Source: Dietzia cinnamea NBRC 102147 (lineage in GTDB: Bacteria > Actinomycetota > Actinomycetes > Mycobacteriales > Mycobacteriaceae). From it: a stretch of DNA of 39,080 nucleotides. Below the pieces are notes generated by a model. It did not search any database, was not told where the DNA came from, and was given only the letters and a program-made list of their open reading frames with translations. The number at the start of each line of letters is the position of its first letter. Positions within the stretch are counted from its first letter, which is position 1. Made by a program: the position numbers and the translations under genes. Positions 8,391 through 16,723 of the stretch are shown in pieces. The stretch covers positions 1 to 39,080 of the forward strand of contig NZ_BCSW01000028.1 of NCBI RefSeq assembly GCF_001571065.1, given 5' to 3'.

Positions 8391-9080
8391 CTACTCGACC
8401 CGGATCCCCGCCTCGCCGATGAGGGCGAGCCCGACGCCCAAAACCTGTTCGGGTGAGATCAGCGCGCCCCGCAGCGCCGAGGCCCCACGCAGGTCCTCGA
8501 GGTCCGCGCCGCGCATATCCGCGGCCGTGACGCTCGCCCGCTCCACGGTCGCACCGCGCAGGTCGGCCCCCTCGGTGGTGAGGTCGGCGATCTGTGCCTC
8601 GAGCAGGTCGGCCTGACGGCAGCGGGTCGCGGCGAGGCGCACCCGCTGCAGTCGCGCCATCCGCAGGTTGATCATGTCGGCGTGACAGTCCTCGAACGTC
8701 ACGTCGGTCAGGCGCGCGTCGGACAGGACGATCCCGGTCAGTCGGCAGCCGACGAACCGCACCCGGGTGAGGTTGGCCCCGTCGGCGACGAGTCCGGACA
8801 GGTCGCACCCGCTGAGCGTCACGTCGGTGAGTCGGAGGCCGTCGGCGCGGGCGCCGCTGAGCCGCAGGTCGTCGAGCACGGATTCGCGGATCTCCATCCC
8901 GCCCATCGCGACGGCGCCCTCCTCTGGGCCGGGTACGTGCTCGGCGCCGGCCAGGACTCCGTCCCACAGGCCGTCGGGCTCCACGTCCGCAAGGGGCGGG
9001 CCGAGCTGGTCGCGCCGGGGGAGCGCGGGGGCGGCAGGGGGACGGGGAGAGCTCGAGCGACGACGCAACGGTGGGGCCAC
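8391..9080 (-). CDS. Pentapeptide-repeat protein
   Basis: A 229-residue cytoplasmic protein. From about residue 60 it is built of A[D/N]Lxx-like five-residue steps (LRLSGARADGLRLTDVTL, LSGLVADGANLTRVRF, ADLEDLRGASALRGALI), which fold into a right-handed quadrilateral beta-helix. The start is GTG 9080, supported by TAGGCT seven bases upstream on this strand, typical of a leaderless message. The first 50 residues are basic and Pro-rich. Some family members mimic DNA and protect gyrase; nothing here shows that activity, and many are structural or of unknown role. About 12 coils are present. Confidence 0.8.
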   Translation of the reverse strand: MAPPLRRRSSSPRPPAAPALPRRDQLGPPLADVEPDGLWDGVLAGAEHVPGPEEGAVAMGGMEIRESVLDDLRLSGARADGLRLTDVTLSGCDLSGLVADGANLTRVRFVGCRLTGIVLSDARLTDVTFEDCHADMINLRMARLQRVRLAATRCRQADLLEAQIADLTTEGADLRGATVERASVTAADMRGADLEDLRGASALRGALISPEQVLGVGLALIGEAGIRVE

Positions 9081-9187
9081 GGGCGTCAGCCTAGGCCGCG
9101 CCGTCCGCGCCGTCCGCGCCGTCCGCGGCGGCCGTAGCGGCTGCAGCGCCGGCCGGGCCTCCCGGGTCGCGGGCGACAGGAGTAGGC

Positions 9188-9217
9188 TCGACCCGGCGAT
9201 AGACAGATCGGTCTATC
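9188..9217 (+). promoter_or_regulatory. Promoter overlapped by a TetR-type dyad operator
   Basis: A 20-base dyad at 9198-9217 has arms GATAGAC and GTCTATC around a central GATC; only the A/G pair beside the centre is mismatched. It coincides with a reasonable promoter: TCGACC at 9188-9193, a 17-base spacer and GTCTAT at 9211-9216. A protein bound here would block RNA polymerase. The dimension and symmetry are typical of TetR-family operators. It lies just upstream of the DUF4395 gene. Confidence 0.6.
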
Positions 9218-9240
9218 TGCAGTGATTGAGAGGTGAGGCC

Positions 9241-9753
9241 ATGAGTCTGCGCGAGGCGTTCGCTTTCCCCGAGGTCGTCAACGACTATGCCGCCCGCTGC
9301 ACCGCCGCCCTCGTGGTGACCCTCGCGGTGGTCACGATCGTCGTGCCGTCGCCCGCCCGGATCTGGCTCGCCGGGGCGTTGGTAGTCGGCTTCGCGCTGC
9401 GGGTGGCGGGCGGCCCGCGGTACTCGCCGTTCGGCCGGCTCTCCGTGCACGTGCTCGCCCCGCGGGTCAGTGCGGAACCCAAGCTGGTCTCCGGCGCGCC
9501 CAAGCGGTTCGCCCAGACCATCGGCCTGGTGATGTCGTCGGTCGCGTTCGGGCTGTTCCTCGGCGGACTGACCACGGCGGGGATCACGGTGCTCGGCGTG
9601 CTGGTGCTGGCCGCCCTCGCGGAGGCGGCGCTCGGCTTCTGCCTGGGCTGCTGGATGTACGGGCGGCTCCAGCGTGTCGGCCTCATCCCGGACGACGCGT
9701 GCGTGGACTGCGCTGACATCTGGGCCCGGCCCGGGATGACCGCCCGGAGCTGA
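9241..9753 (+). CDS. DUF4395 family membrane protein
   Basis: A 170-residue membrane protein of the DUF4395 family. It shows the N-terminal FPEVVNDYAAR, a GPRYSPFGRL loop, the GAPKRFAQTIGL segment and the cysteine motif GFCLGCWMYG, followed by a second Cys pair (ACVDC). Four membrane helices are likely. A ribosome-binding site (GAGAGGTGAGG) precedes ATG 9241. DUF4395 genes are often found near thioredoxin or sulfurtransferase genes, so a redox or sulfur role is possible but unproven. Expression is probably repressed through the dyad immediately upstream, whose regulator is not evident. Confidence 0.8.
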   Translation: MSLREAFAFPEVVNDYAARCTAALVVTLAVVTIVVPSPARIWLAGALVVGFALRVAGGPRYSPFGRLSVHVLAPRVSAEPKLVSGAPKRFAQTIGLVMSSVAFGLFLGGLTTAGITVLGVLVLAALAEAALGFCLGCWMYGRLQRVGLIPDDACVDCADIWARPGMTARS

Positions 9754-9824
9754 GGCGCCGCGGCGGCACGCGATCGTGTCCTCGCCGCGACCGGCCCGCC
9801 GCCGCCCCGCGTTAGTGTGGGCCC

Positions 9825-10418
9825 ATGAGCACTCCCGCTGACGGCACCGCCTCCGACCGCCCCGACGACCGGTCCGGCGACCGCGACTTCGAGAAGCGCT
9901 ACGACACGTGGGCCCAGCAGGAGGGGGTCCGCGGGTACCCGGGCTCCGACGTCGGCGACACGCAGTACGGCGCAGGCCAGTACGGTGATCCGCAGCACGG
10001 CGCGGGGCAGTTCGATCCGGCGCAGTACGGCGCGCAGCCGGGCTACGGGACGCAGCCGTACGAGCAGCCCTACGGCCAGCCGTATGGCATGCAGCAGTAC
10101 GGGATGCCGCAGTACGGCCAGCCCGGTCAGTCCTACGCCCAGCAGTACGGGGCGATGCAGCCCTACGGCCAGTACCCGCCGGCCGCCCGCAAGGACCCGG
10201 CGCTGATGCTCGTGGCCTCACTGCTCATACCCGGCCTGGGCACGATGCTCAACGGCCGGGTGGGTAGGGGCGTCGGGATCCTGGCGGGTTACGGCGTGGG
10301 CGTGCTGCTCTCGGTGGTCCTCATCGGGCTCCCGATCATGTTCGGGTTCTGGGTCTGGGGGATGGTCGACGCCTATCAGGGGGCGAAGGATCACAACGCC
10401 CGCCACGGTCTGCCCTGA
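9825..10418 (+). CDS. Gln/Gly/Tyr-rich protein with C-terminal TM2-like membrane domain
   Basis: A 197-residue protein. Residues about 45-120 are low-complexity and made of irregular YGxxQ/QPYGQ units with almost no charge. The C-terminal ~75 residues form two or three membrane helices (ALMLVASLLIPGLGTMLNGRVGRGVGIL, VGVLLSVVLIGLPIMFGFWVWGMVDAY) like TM2 proteins. The ATG is preceded at six bases by TAGTGT, so translation is probably leaderless. The prion-like composition could drive self-association at the membrane. Function is unknown. Confidence 0.75.
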   Translation: MSTPADGTASDRPDDRSGDRDFEKRYDTWAQQEGVRGYPGSDVGDTQYGAGQYGDPQHGAGQFDPAQYGAQPGYGTQPYEQPYGQPYGMQQYGMPQYGQPGQSYAQQYGAMQPYGQYPPAARKDPALMLVASLLIPGLGTMLNGRVGRGVGILAGYGVGVLLSVVLIGLPIMFGFWVWGMVDAYQGAKDHNARHGLP

Positions 10419-10482
10419 TCCCGGGTCGGCCGCCGCGGGTCCTCGCCGTCGTCATCCCACCCGCGTGGGCCACGCCCTTCCG

Positions 10483-10488
10483 TAACCT
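10483..10488 (+). promoter_or_regulatory. -10 element of a leaderless promoter
   Basis: TAACCT ends six bases before ATG 10495. No ribosome-binding site is present, so transcription probably starts at or near the start codon. Confidence 0.5.
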
Positions 10489-10494
10489 GGTCGC

Positions 10495-12501
10495 ATGACA
10501 GCGACCGAGATCCCCACCACCGACGCCCCTCGCCCCTCGGGCCTGGACCTGCGGTACGTCGACACGGACGTCCGGCCGCAGGACGACCTGTACCAACACG
10601 TCAACGGCACGTGGATCCGCGACCACGTGATCCCCGCGGACCGGCCGATCGACGGCGCGTTCCTCGCGCTGCGTGACCTGTCCGAGGAGCGGGTGCGCGA
10701 CATTATCACCGACGCCCCGGTCGACTCCCGGATCGGCGCGTTCTACGCCTCGTTCATGGACACCGACGCGGTGGAGGCGGCGGGCGTCGAGGCGCTGGCA
10801 CCCGACCTGGCCGAGGTCGACGGCGCCGGAGACGCGGACTCCCTCGCGCTGGCGATGGCGCGGCTCGAGAAGGTCGGCGTCGGCGGGCTCATCGGCGCCT
10901 ACGTCAACAACGACGCCAAGAACTCCACCGAGTACATCCTCTACCTGGTGCAGTACGGCATCGGACTGCCCGATGAGTCCTTCTATCGTGAGGACCAGTA
11001 CGCGCAGATCCGCGAGCAGTACACGGAACACATCGCGCGGATGCTCGAGTTGGCCGGGCTCGCGGACGCCACCGCGGCCCGCGAGAGCGCCGAGCGGATC
11101 CTGGCGCTGGAGACGCGCATCGCCGCCGCGCACTGGGACGTCGTGGCCCGTCGCGACGCGGACAAGACCTACAACCCCGTGACCTGGGACGAGCTGCCGA
11201 CGCTGGCCCCCGGCTTCCCCTGGCACGACTGGGCCCGCGAGCTCGGCGGCACCGAGGAGACCTTCGGTCGGCTCGTCGCCATGCAGCCCGACTTCCTCAC
11301 CGCGGTGGCCGGGCTCTGGGCCGGTGAGCCGCTCGAGACGTGGAAGGAGTGGCTGCGCTGGCGGATCGTCTCCTCCCGCGCGCCGTACCTGCCCACGGCG
11401 CTGGTCGAGGAGAACTTCCGTTTCTACGGCACCGTCATGTCCGGGACCGAGGAGATCAAGGCCCGTTGGAAGCGCGGCGTCGGCGCGGTCGAGGCCGCCC
11501 TCGGCGAGGAGGTCGGCAAGGAGTACGTGGCCCGCCACTTCCCGCCCGGCCACAAGGCGCGCATGCAGGAACTGGTCGCCAACCTCACCGCCGCGTACCG
11601 CTACTCGATCAGCAGGCTGCCGTGGATGACCCCGGCCACCCGCGAGCGCGCGCTCGACAAGCTCGAGGCGTTCGTGCCGAAGATCGGCTACCCCGACACG
11701 TGGCGGGACTACTCGGCGCTCGAGGTCCGCGCCGACGACCTCCTCGGCAACGTCCGTCGCTCCGCCCGGTTCGAGCACGAGTACGAGCTGGGCAAGCTGG
11801 GCGGGCCCGTCGACCGCGACGAGTGGCACATGACGCCGCAGACCGTCAACGCCTACTACAACCCGGTGATGAACGAGATCGTCTTCCCGGCCGCCATCCT
11901 GCAGCCGCCGTTCTTCGACGCCGACGCCGACGACGCCGCCAACTACGGGGCGATCGGCGCGGTGATCGGACACGAGATCGGCCACGGCTTCGACGACCAG
12001 GGGGCGAAGTACGACGGCGACGGCAACCTGGTCGACTGGTGGACCGATGACGACCGCGAGGCGTTCGGGACCCGCGTGGAGGCGCTGATCGCCCAGTACG
12101 AGGGCCTCACCCCGGACGGCCTCGATCCCGAGAAGGACCACGTCAACGGCGCCTTCACGGTGGGGGAGAACATCGGCGACCTGGGCGGTCTCACGATCGC
12201 GTTGCTGGCCTACCGGTTGGCGCAGGGCTCGGACGGCGAGCCGGCGCAGGGGCCGGACGTGGGGCCGGAGATCGACGGCATGACCGGGATCCAGCGGCTC
12301 ATCACGTCGTGGGCGATCGTGTGGCGGACCAAGACCCGCGCCGAGGAGGCCGCCCGGCGGCTCGCCGTGGACCCGCACTCGCCGCCGGAGTTCCGCTGCA
12401 ACCAGGTGGTGCGCAACCTCGACGACTTCCACGAGGCGTTCGGCGTGACCGAGGCGGACGGGCTGTGGCTGGCGCCTGAGGAGCGGGTGAGCATCTGGTA
12501 A
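10495..12501 (+). CDS. M13-family zinc metallopeptidase, Zmp1/neprilysin-like
   Basis: A 668-residue zinc endopeptidase of family M13, close in length to M. tuberculosis Zmp1 (Rv0198c). The zinc site is complete: His493-Glu494-x-x-His497 in GHEIGHGFDDQG and the third ligand Glu558 in ENIGDLGG. The usual substrate-binding NAYYNP motif precedes it, and the chain ends in Trp as M13 enzymes do. There is no signal peptide or N-terminal membrane helix, as in Zmp1. It probably degrades short peptides; Zmp1 has been tied to host interaction, but for this organism that cannot be assumed. In M. tuberculosis zmp1 also lies within about ten genes of mmpL3, so the loose linkage is conserved. Confidence 0.93.
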   Translation: MTATEIPTTDAPRPSGLDLRYVDTDVRPQDDLYQHVNGTWIRDHVIPADRPIDGAFLALRDLSEERVRDIITDAPVDSRIGAFYASFMDTDAVEAAGVEALAPDLAEVDGAGDADSLALAMARLEKVGVGGLIGAYVNNDAKNSTEYILYLVQYGIGLPDESFYREDQYAQIREQYTEHIARMLELAGLADATAARESAERILALETRIAAAHWDVVARRDADKTYNPVTWDELPTLAPGFPWHDWARELGGTEETFGRLVAMQPDFLTAVAGLWAGEPLETWKEWLRWRIVSSRAPYLPTALVEENFRFYGTVMSGTEEIKARWKRGVGAVEAALGEEVGKEYVARHFPPGHKARMQELVANLTAAYRYSISRLPWMTPATRERALDKLEAFVPKIGYPDTWRDYSALEVRADDLLGNVRRSARFEHEYELGKLGGPVDRDEWHMTPQTVNAYYNPVMNEIVFPAAILQPPFFDADADDAANYGAIGAVIGHEIGHGFDDQGAKYDGDGNLVDWWTDDDREAFGTRVEALIAQYEGLTPDGLDPEKDHVNGAFTVGENIGDLGGLTIALLAYRLAQGSDGEPAQGPDVGPEIDGMTGIQRLITSWAIVWRTKTRAEEAARRLAVDPHSPPEFRCNQVVRNLDDFHEAFGVTEADGLWLAPEERVSIW

Positions 12502-12572
12502 GCCCTCTCGGGGGCGATACCGCTCCGTTCCGCCGGGGGACGCGTACGGTGAGAGCCGTCACCAGAATCTTG

Positions 12573-12588
12573 GCGCTGTTCGCAGCGC
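12573..12588 (+). other. UUCG-tetraloop hairpin in the ctaD leader
   Basis: GCGCTG-ttcg-CAGCGC forms a perfect six-pair stem capped by a stable UUCG loop, 55 bases before ctaD. It could stabilise the 5' end of the message or contribute to control. It could also weakly terminate transcription from the peptidase gene, although no T run follows. Confidence 0.5.
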
Positions 12589-12642
12589 GGGACGCGGCGA
12601 CAGCCGCGCCTCGCCTCGGCCGTGAAGAGGAACGGGGTACCG

Positions 12643-14400
12643 ATGTCAGACACTCTCGTGCCGTCCGGGCGGGCGGTCACCGCAGCGGACGCGCCCGCCA
12701 TCCGTCAGCCGTTCGGGCTCTCCTGGCGTGAGCTGTTCATCACGACCGATCACAAGAAGATCGGCCTGATGTACATCGCCACGTGCCTGGTGTTCTTCTC
12801 GATAGGCGGCCTGATGGCCCTGCTGATCCGGGCGGAGCTGTTCTTCCCCGGAATGCAGTTCCTGTCCAACGAGCAGTACAACCAGCTGTTCACCATGCAC
12901 GGCACCGTGATGCTGTTGTTCTACGGCACGCCGATCGTCGTGGGGTTCGGGAACTACGTCATGCCGCTGCAGATCGGCGCGCCGGACGTGGCGTTCCCGC
13001 GCCTCAACGCCATGGGGTTCTGGCTGTTCCTCTCCGGCGGCATCATCCTGCTCACGGGCTTCATCACTCCCGGTGGCGCGGCGTCGTTCGGCTGGACTAT
13101 GTACGCCCCGCTGTCCGACAAGATCCACTCGCCGGGCGTGGGAGCGGACCTGTGGATCCTCGGAGTGGCGATCGGCGGTATCGGCACGATCCTCGGCGCC
13201 GTCAACTTCGTCACCACCATCGTCTGCCTGCGCGCGCCCGGCATGACGATGTTCCGGATGCCGATCTTCACGTGGAACATCCTCGTCACGTCGGTGCTGA
13301 TCCTGCTCATCTTCCCGCTGCTCACCGCGGCGGGCATGGGCGTGTTCTACGACCGCACGTTCGGCGGCCGGATCTTCGACCCGGCCAACGGCGGGGCGAT
13401 CCTGTGGCAGCACCTGTTCTGGTTCTTCGGCCACCCCGAGGTCTACGTCCTCGCGCTGCCGTTCTTCGGCATCATCACCGAGGTCATCCCCGTGTTCTCC
13501 CGGAAGCCGCTGTTCGGCTACGCCGGCCTCGTCTTCGCGACCCTGGCCATCGCCGGCCTGTCGATGGCGGTGTGGGCGCACCACATGTTCGCCACCGGTG
13601 CCGTGCTGCTGCCGTTCTTCTCGTTCATGTCGTTCCTCATCGCCATCCCCACGGGCGTGAAGTTCTTCAACTGGATCGGCACCATGTGGCGCGGGAAGAT
13701 CACCTTCGAGACGCCGATGATCTTCGCCCTGGGCTTCCTGGTGTCGTTCCTCTTCGGCGGACTGACCGGCATCATGCTCGCGGCGCCGCCGATCGACTTC
13801 CACGTCCACGACTCGTACTTCGTGGTGGCGCACTTCCACTACGTCCTGTTCGGCACCGTCGTGTTCGCCACCTTCGCCGGGATCTACTACTGGTTCCCCA
13901 AGATGACCGGCCGCATGCTGGACGAGCGGCTGGGCAAGTGGCACTTCTGGTTGACGTTCATCGGCTTCCACACCACGTTCCTGGTCCAGCACTGGTTGGG
14001 CAACCAGGGCATGCCGCGCCGCTACGCCGACTACCTGGACTCGGACGGCTTCACCGTCCTCAACCAGATCTCGTCGGTCGGCTCGTTCATCCTCGGCATC
14101 GCGATGCTGCCGTTCATCTGGAACATCATCTCCAGCTGGCGCTACGGCGACCTCGTCCTGGTGGACGACCCGTGGGGCGCGGGCAACTCCCTGGAGTGGG
14201 CCACCTCCTGCCCGCCGCCCCGCCACAACTTCGCGAGTCTGCCCCGCATCCGTTCCGAGCGCCCCGCGTTCGAGTTGCACTACCCGCACATGAGCGAGCG
14301 GATGCGCGCCGAGGCCCACGTCGGCGGCGGCCGCAAGACCCGCGATCCGGGCTCCGCGAAGGACGTGCCGGAGCGGGGGCCGTCGCCGCAGGACAGGTGA
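12643..14400 (+). CDS. ctaD: Cytochrome c oxidase subunit I (aa3 type)
   Basis: A 585-residue catalytic subunit of the aa3 oxidase, which in actinobacteria works in a supercomplex with the bcc complex. All ligands are present: His86 and His399 for heme a, His397 for heme a3 (VAHFHYV), and His264, His313 and His314 for CuB. The His264-Tyr268 pair (GHPEVY) forms the usual cross-link, and the K- and D-channel regions look normal. ATG 12643 is preferred; GTG 12622 would add seven residues. About twelve membrane helices are followed by a hydrophilic tail. Subunits II and III are not in this window, in line with the separate ctaD locus usual in this order. Confidence 0.96.
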   Translation: MSDTLVPSGRAVTAADAPAIRQPFGLSWRELFITTDHKKIGLMYIATCLVFFSIGGLMALLIRAELFFPGMQFLSNEQYNQLFTMHGTVMLLFYGTPIVVGFGNYVMPLQIGAPDVAFPRLNAMGFWLFLSGGIILLTGFITPGGAASFGWTMYAPLSDKIHSPGVGADLWILGVAIGGIGTILGAVNFVTTIVCLRAPGMTMFRMPIFTWNILVTSVLILLIFPLLTAAGMGVFYDRTFGGRIFDPANGGAILWQHLFWFFGHPEVYVLALPFFGIITEVIPVFSRKPLFGYAGLVFATLAIAGLSMAVWAHHMFATGAVLLPFFSFMSFLIAIPTGVKFFNWIGTMWRGKITFETPMIFALGFLVSFLFGGLTGIMLAAPPIDFHVHDSYFVVAHFHYVLFGTVVFATFAGIYYWFPKMTGRMLDERLGKWHFWLTFIGFHTTFLVQHWLGNQGMPRRYADYLDSDGFTVLNQISSVGSFILGIAMLPFIWNIISSWRYGDLVLVDDPWGAGNSLEWATSCPPPRHNFASLPRIRSERPAFELHYPHMSERMRAEAHVGGGRKTRDPGSAKDVPERGPSPQDR

Positions 14401-14415
14401 GACGCGCAGGCGATC

Positions 14416-14448
14416 CGTGACCGGCCCGCTCGCCACGTGACCGGCCCG
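14416..14448. repeat. 13-bp direct repeat downstream of ctaD
   Basis: CGTGACCGGCCCG occurs at 14416-14428 and 14436-14448, exactly two helical turns (20 bases) apart, upstream of the TAGGGT -10 hexamer (14467-14472) of the next gene. The phasing suits a regulator binding two sites on one DNA face, but no regulator is known. Confidence 0.4.
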
Positions 14449-14480
14449 GGCACCCGGGTCGTCGCCTAGGGTCACGTCCC

Positions 14481-15557
14481 ATGACGATCCGGGTCGTGGA
14501 GTGGTCGACGGGGTACCTCGGGCGGATGGCGGTCGAGGGGATCGACGCCCGGCCCGAGCTCGAGTTGGTGGGTGTGTTCGTCTCCGACCCGGCCAAGGTC
14601 GGCCTCGACGCGGGCCGCCTGGCCGGGCTGGTCCGCGACCTGGGCGTCGCCGCCACCGATGACGCCGCCGCGCTCCTCGCCCTGGAGCCCGACGCCGTCG
14701 TCTACACCGCGGAGACCGAGACGCGGTTCATGGAGGCGATCGAGGACTTCCAACGGTTCCTGCGCGCGGGGATCGACGTCATCGCCTCCGGGCCGGTGCT
14801 GCTGCAGTTCCCCCACGGCACCATTCCGGAGGACATGATCGGCGCGCTGGACGACGCCGGGCGCGAGGGCGGCGCGGCCCTGCACGTCAACGGCATCGAC
14901 CCCGGCTTCGCCAACGACGTGCTGCCGTTGGTCATGACGAGCCTGTCCCGGCGGATCGACCACATCCGCGTGGGTGAGATCGCCGACTACTCCGTCTACC
15001 ACCAGGGCGAGACCATGCGCCGGCTCTTCGGCTTCGGGCAGCCCATGGACACCCTGCCGCCGCTGCTGCGGCCCGGGATGCTCGCCGCCGGGTGGGGGTC
15101 GGTGGTCCGGCAACTCGCCGCCGCACTCGACGTCACCCTCGACGAGCCACTGGTCGAGCGGCACGAGCGTCTGCCCGCCGACCGGGACCTGTCGCTGCTC
15201 GCGTGCGAGGTGCCCGAGGGGACGCAGGCGGCGCTGCGGTTCGAGGTGGTGGGACAGGTCGACGGCGAGGACCGCATCGTGCTGGAACACGTCACCCGCA
15301 CGGCCCACGATCAGGCCCCCGACTGGCCGCGGCCCGATCACGGCGACGGCTGCTACCGCGTCGAGATCTCCGGCGACCCGGCGATGCGGATCGAGTTCGG
15401 TCACCACGCCGAACACGGCGACCACAACGAGTCCGGCATGCGGGTCACCGCGATGCGGCTGGTCAATTCCGTCGAGGCGGTCGTCGCCGCGGAGCCGGGC
15501 CTCGTCTACGCCAAGGACCTGCCGATGATCACGGGCCGTGGCTTAATGAGCAGATGA
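14481..15557 (+). CDS. DapB-like NAD(P)-dependent dehydrogenase
   Basis: A 358-residue protein of the dihydrodipicolinate-reductase-like superfamily common in mycolata. The nucleotide-binding start is VVEWSTGYLGRMAVEGI, followed by VGVFVSDPAKVG and DAVVYTAET. The central region (HVNGIDPGFANDVLPLVMTSL) is typical of this uncharacterised group and differs from true DapB, which is about 100 residues shorter. A TAGGGT hexamer lies eight bases before the ATG. The stop overlaps the lipase ATG (ATGA), so the two are co-translated. The substrate is unknown, perhaps a carbonyl or imine intermediate of lipid or amino-acid breakdown. Confidence 0.75.
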   Translation: MTIRVVEWSTGYLGRMAVEGIDARPELELVGVFVSDPAKVGLDAGRLAGLVRDLGVAATDDAAALLALEPDAVVYTAETETRFMEAIEDFQRFLRAGIDVIASGPVLLQFPHGTIPEDMIGALDDAGREGGAALHVNGIDPGFANDVLPLVMTSLSRRIDHIRVGEIADYSVYHQGETMRRLFGFGQPMDTLPPLLRPGMLAAGWGSVVRQLAAALDVTLDEPLVERHERLPADRDLSLLACEVPEGTQAALRFEVVGQVDGEDRIVLEHVTRTAHDQAPDWPRPDHGDGCYRVEISGDPAMRIEFGHHAEHGDHNESGMRVTAMRLVNSVEAVVAAEPGLVYAKDLPMITGRGLMSR

Positions 15558-16567
15558 CGCTCCTGCGCGCTGTCGCGGTGGCGGCCCTCGTCGTCGTCGC
15601 CACCGCCCCGGCCACCTCCACGGCCGCGCCCACCTCCACGGCCGCGCCCACCTCCACGGCCGCGCCCACCTCCACGGCCGCACCCACCGCCGCCGGCGTC
15701 CCGTGGCGCTGGTGGGACGGCGCCGTTCACCAGCTCACGCACGGCCTCGCCGACCCGCCGGGTCTCAATCGCGACGACTGCCGACCGACCGCCGAGCGGC
15801 CCGAGCCGGTGATCCTGGTCCACGGCACCGGGCTCAACGGCGGCAACTCGTGGGCGACCGTCGGCGCGGCGCTGGCCGCGGAGGGGTTCTGCGTGTGGGC
15901 GCCGACCGTCGGGGCGCTGCCCGGACTGGGCGCCGTCGGCGGCCTGGACTCGCTCACCGGGGCGTCCGCACCGCAGCTCGCCGCGGAGATCGACCGGGTG
16001 CGCGCGCTCACCGGCGCCGCCGAGGTCGACCTGGTCGGGCACTCGCAGGGAGCGATCATCGCCTCGTTCGTCGCCGCCACCGCGCGGGCCGACTCGGTGC
16101 GGACAGTCGTCACACTGGGCGCCGATCCCGCGCGGTCGGGCGAGGGACCGCCGGAGTTCGTCACCGACCTGCTCGGCGTGCTTTCCGCCGAGACCGCCGA
16201 ACGTGACGCGGAGGCGACCCTGGCCTGGCTGGGTGACGAGGGGGTGCCGTTCGCGCGCGGTGTGCGCTACGTCGCTGTGTCGTCCGATTACGACGAGCTC
16301 ACCGGTCCGGTGGTCGCGCCGCAGGTGCCGGACTTCGTCGACCTGCGGGTGGCCCGACTGCAGGACGGGTGCGAGGCCGACCGATCAGGGCATCTCACCG
16401 TCCTGGCCTCTCCGCGCGCGGTGGATCTGGTGGTCGATGCGCTGGGTGGGCCGCTACGCAGTGGGCACGGAGGGCCGGGCGACGGCGCGGACCTCGACGT
16501 GCCCCCGCCCCGATGCGTGCTCGCGGACCAGCTCGTGGGCGTGCTCGCGCCCGTCCCGCCCCGCTGA
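15554..16567 (+). CDS. Secreted class 2 lipase/esterase
   Basis: A 337-residue alpha/beta hydrolase with a signal peptide (LLRAVAVAALVVVATAPA). A linker of four TSTAAP units encoded by an 18-bp DNA repeat follows. The oxyanion element VHGTGLNGGNSW, the nucleophile elbow GHSQG (Ser164) and a late DRSGHLTVL carrying the likely catalytic His are visible; an Asp in SSDYDELTGP is the likely third member. Three other Cys could form disulfides. The pattern fits actinobacterial class 2 lipases, which hydrolyse lipid esters outside the cell. ATG 15554 overlaps the previous stop (ATGA). Confidence 0.85.
   Translation: MTLLRAVAVAALVVVATAPATSTAAPTSTAAPTSTAAPTSTAAPTAAGVPWRWWDGAVHQLTHGLADPPGLNRDDCRPTAERPEPVILVHGTGLNGGNSWATVGAALAAEGFCVWAPTVGALPGLGAVGGLDSLTGASAPQLAAEIDRVRALTGAAEVDLVGHSQGAIIASFVAATARADSVRTVVTLGADPARSGEGPPEFVTDLLGVLSAETAERDAEATLAWLGDEGVPFARGVRYVAVSSDYDELTGPVVAPQVPDFVDLRVARLQDGCEADRSGHLTVLASPRAVDLVVDALGGPLRSGHGGPGDGADLDVPPPRCVLADQLVGVLAPVPPR
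15614..15685. repeat. 18-bp tandem repeat x4 in lipase linker
   Basis: ACCTCCACGGCCGCGCCC repeats at 15614, 15632, 15650 and 15668; only the last copy has one change. It encodes TSTAAP four times after the signal peptide, a Thr/Ser/Ala/Pro linker of the type that can be O-mannosylated in mycolata. Confidence 0.9.
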
Positions 16568-16582
16568 TCAGGCCCGCCCCCG

Positions 16583-16703
16583 CAGCCGCTCCCCGGCATG
16601 GCGTCTCGCGCGCTCCGCGGGGTGGGCGAGACGCCATGGCGAGGGGCGGCTGCCGTCGCGGCGTACCGGGGCACCTGCGAGACGCCATGGAGAGGGGCGG
16701 CTG
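16583..16703. repeat. REP-like cluster: three copies of a 27-bp element
   Basis: An element starting GCGAGACGCCATG and ending GGGGCGGCTG occurs at 16626-16652 and 16677-16703 (one mismatch, 51 bases apart) and inverted at 16583-16609 (three mismatches). The inverted copy and the first direct copy form a long stem with a 16-base loop. It sits between the convergent lipase and ugpC genes, so it may act as a bidirectional terminator or as an mRNA-protecting REP structure. It has the size and layout of repetitive extragenic palindromes. Confidence 0.8.
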
Positions 16704-16723
16704 TGGCCCGGACGGGCTGGCAC

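Noticed and set aside
10336-12432. 698-codon open frame antisense to the Zmp1-like gene
   Set aside because: Long antisense frames are expected at this GC content. The sense strand has complete M13 motifs, and the antisense product is low-complexity and resembles no family.
12646-14475. 609-codon open frame antisense to ctaD
   Set aside because: The sense gene is unmistakable cytochrome oxidase; the antisense product is charged low-complexity sequence.
16583-16703. Insertion-sequence ends
   Set aside because: No transposase frame lies between the repeats and the spacing is only 16-51 bases.
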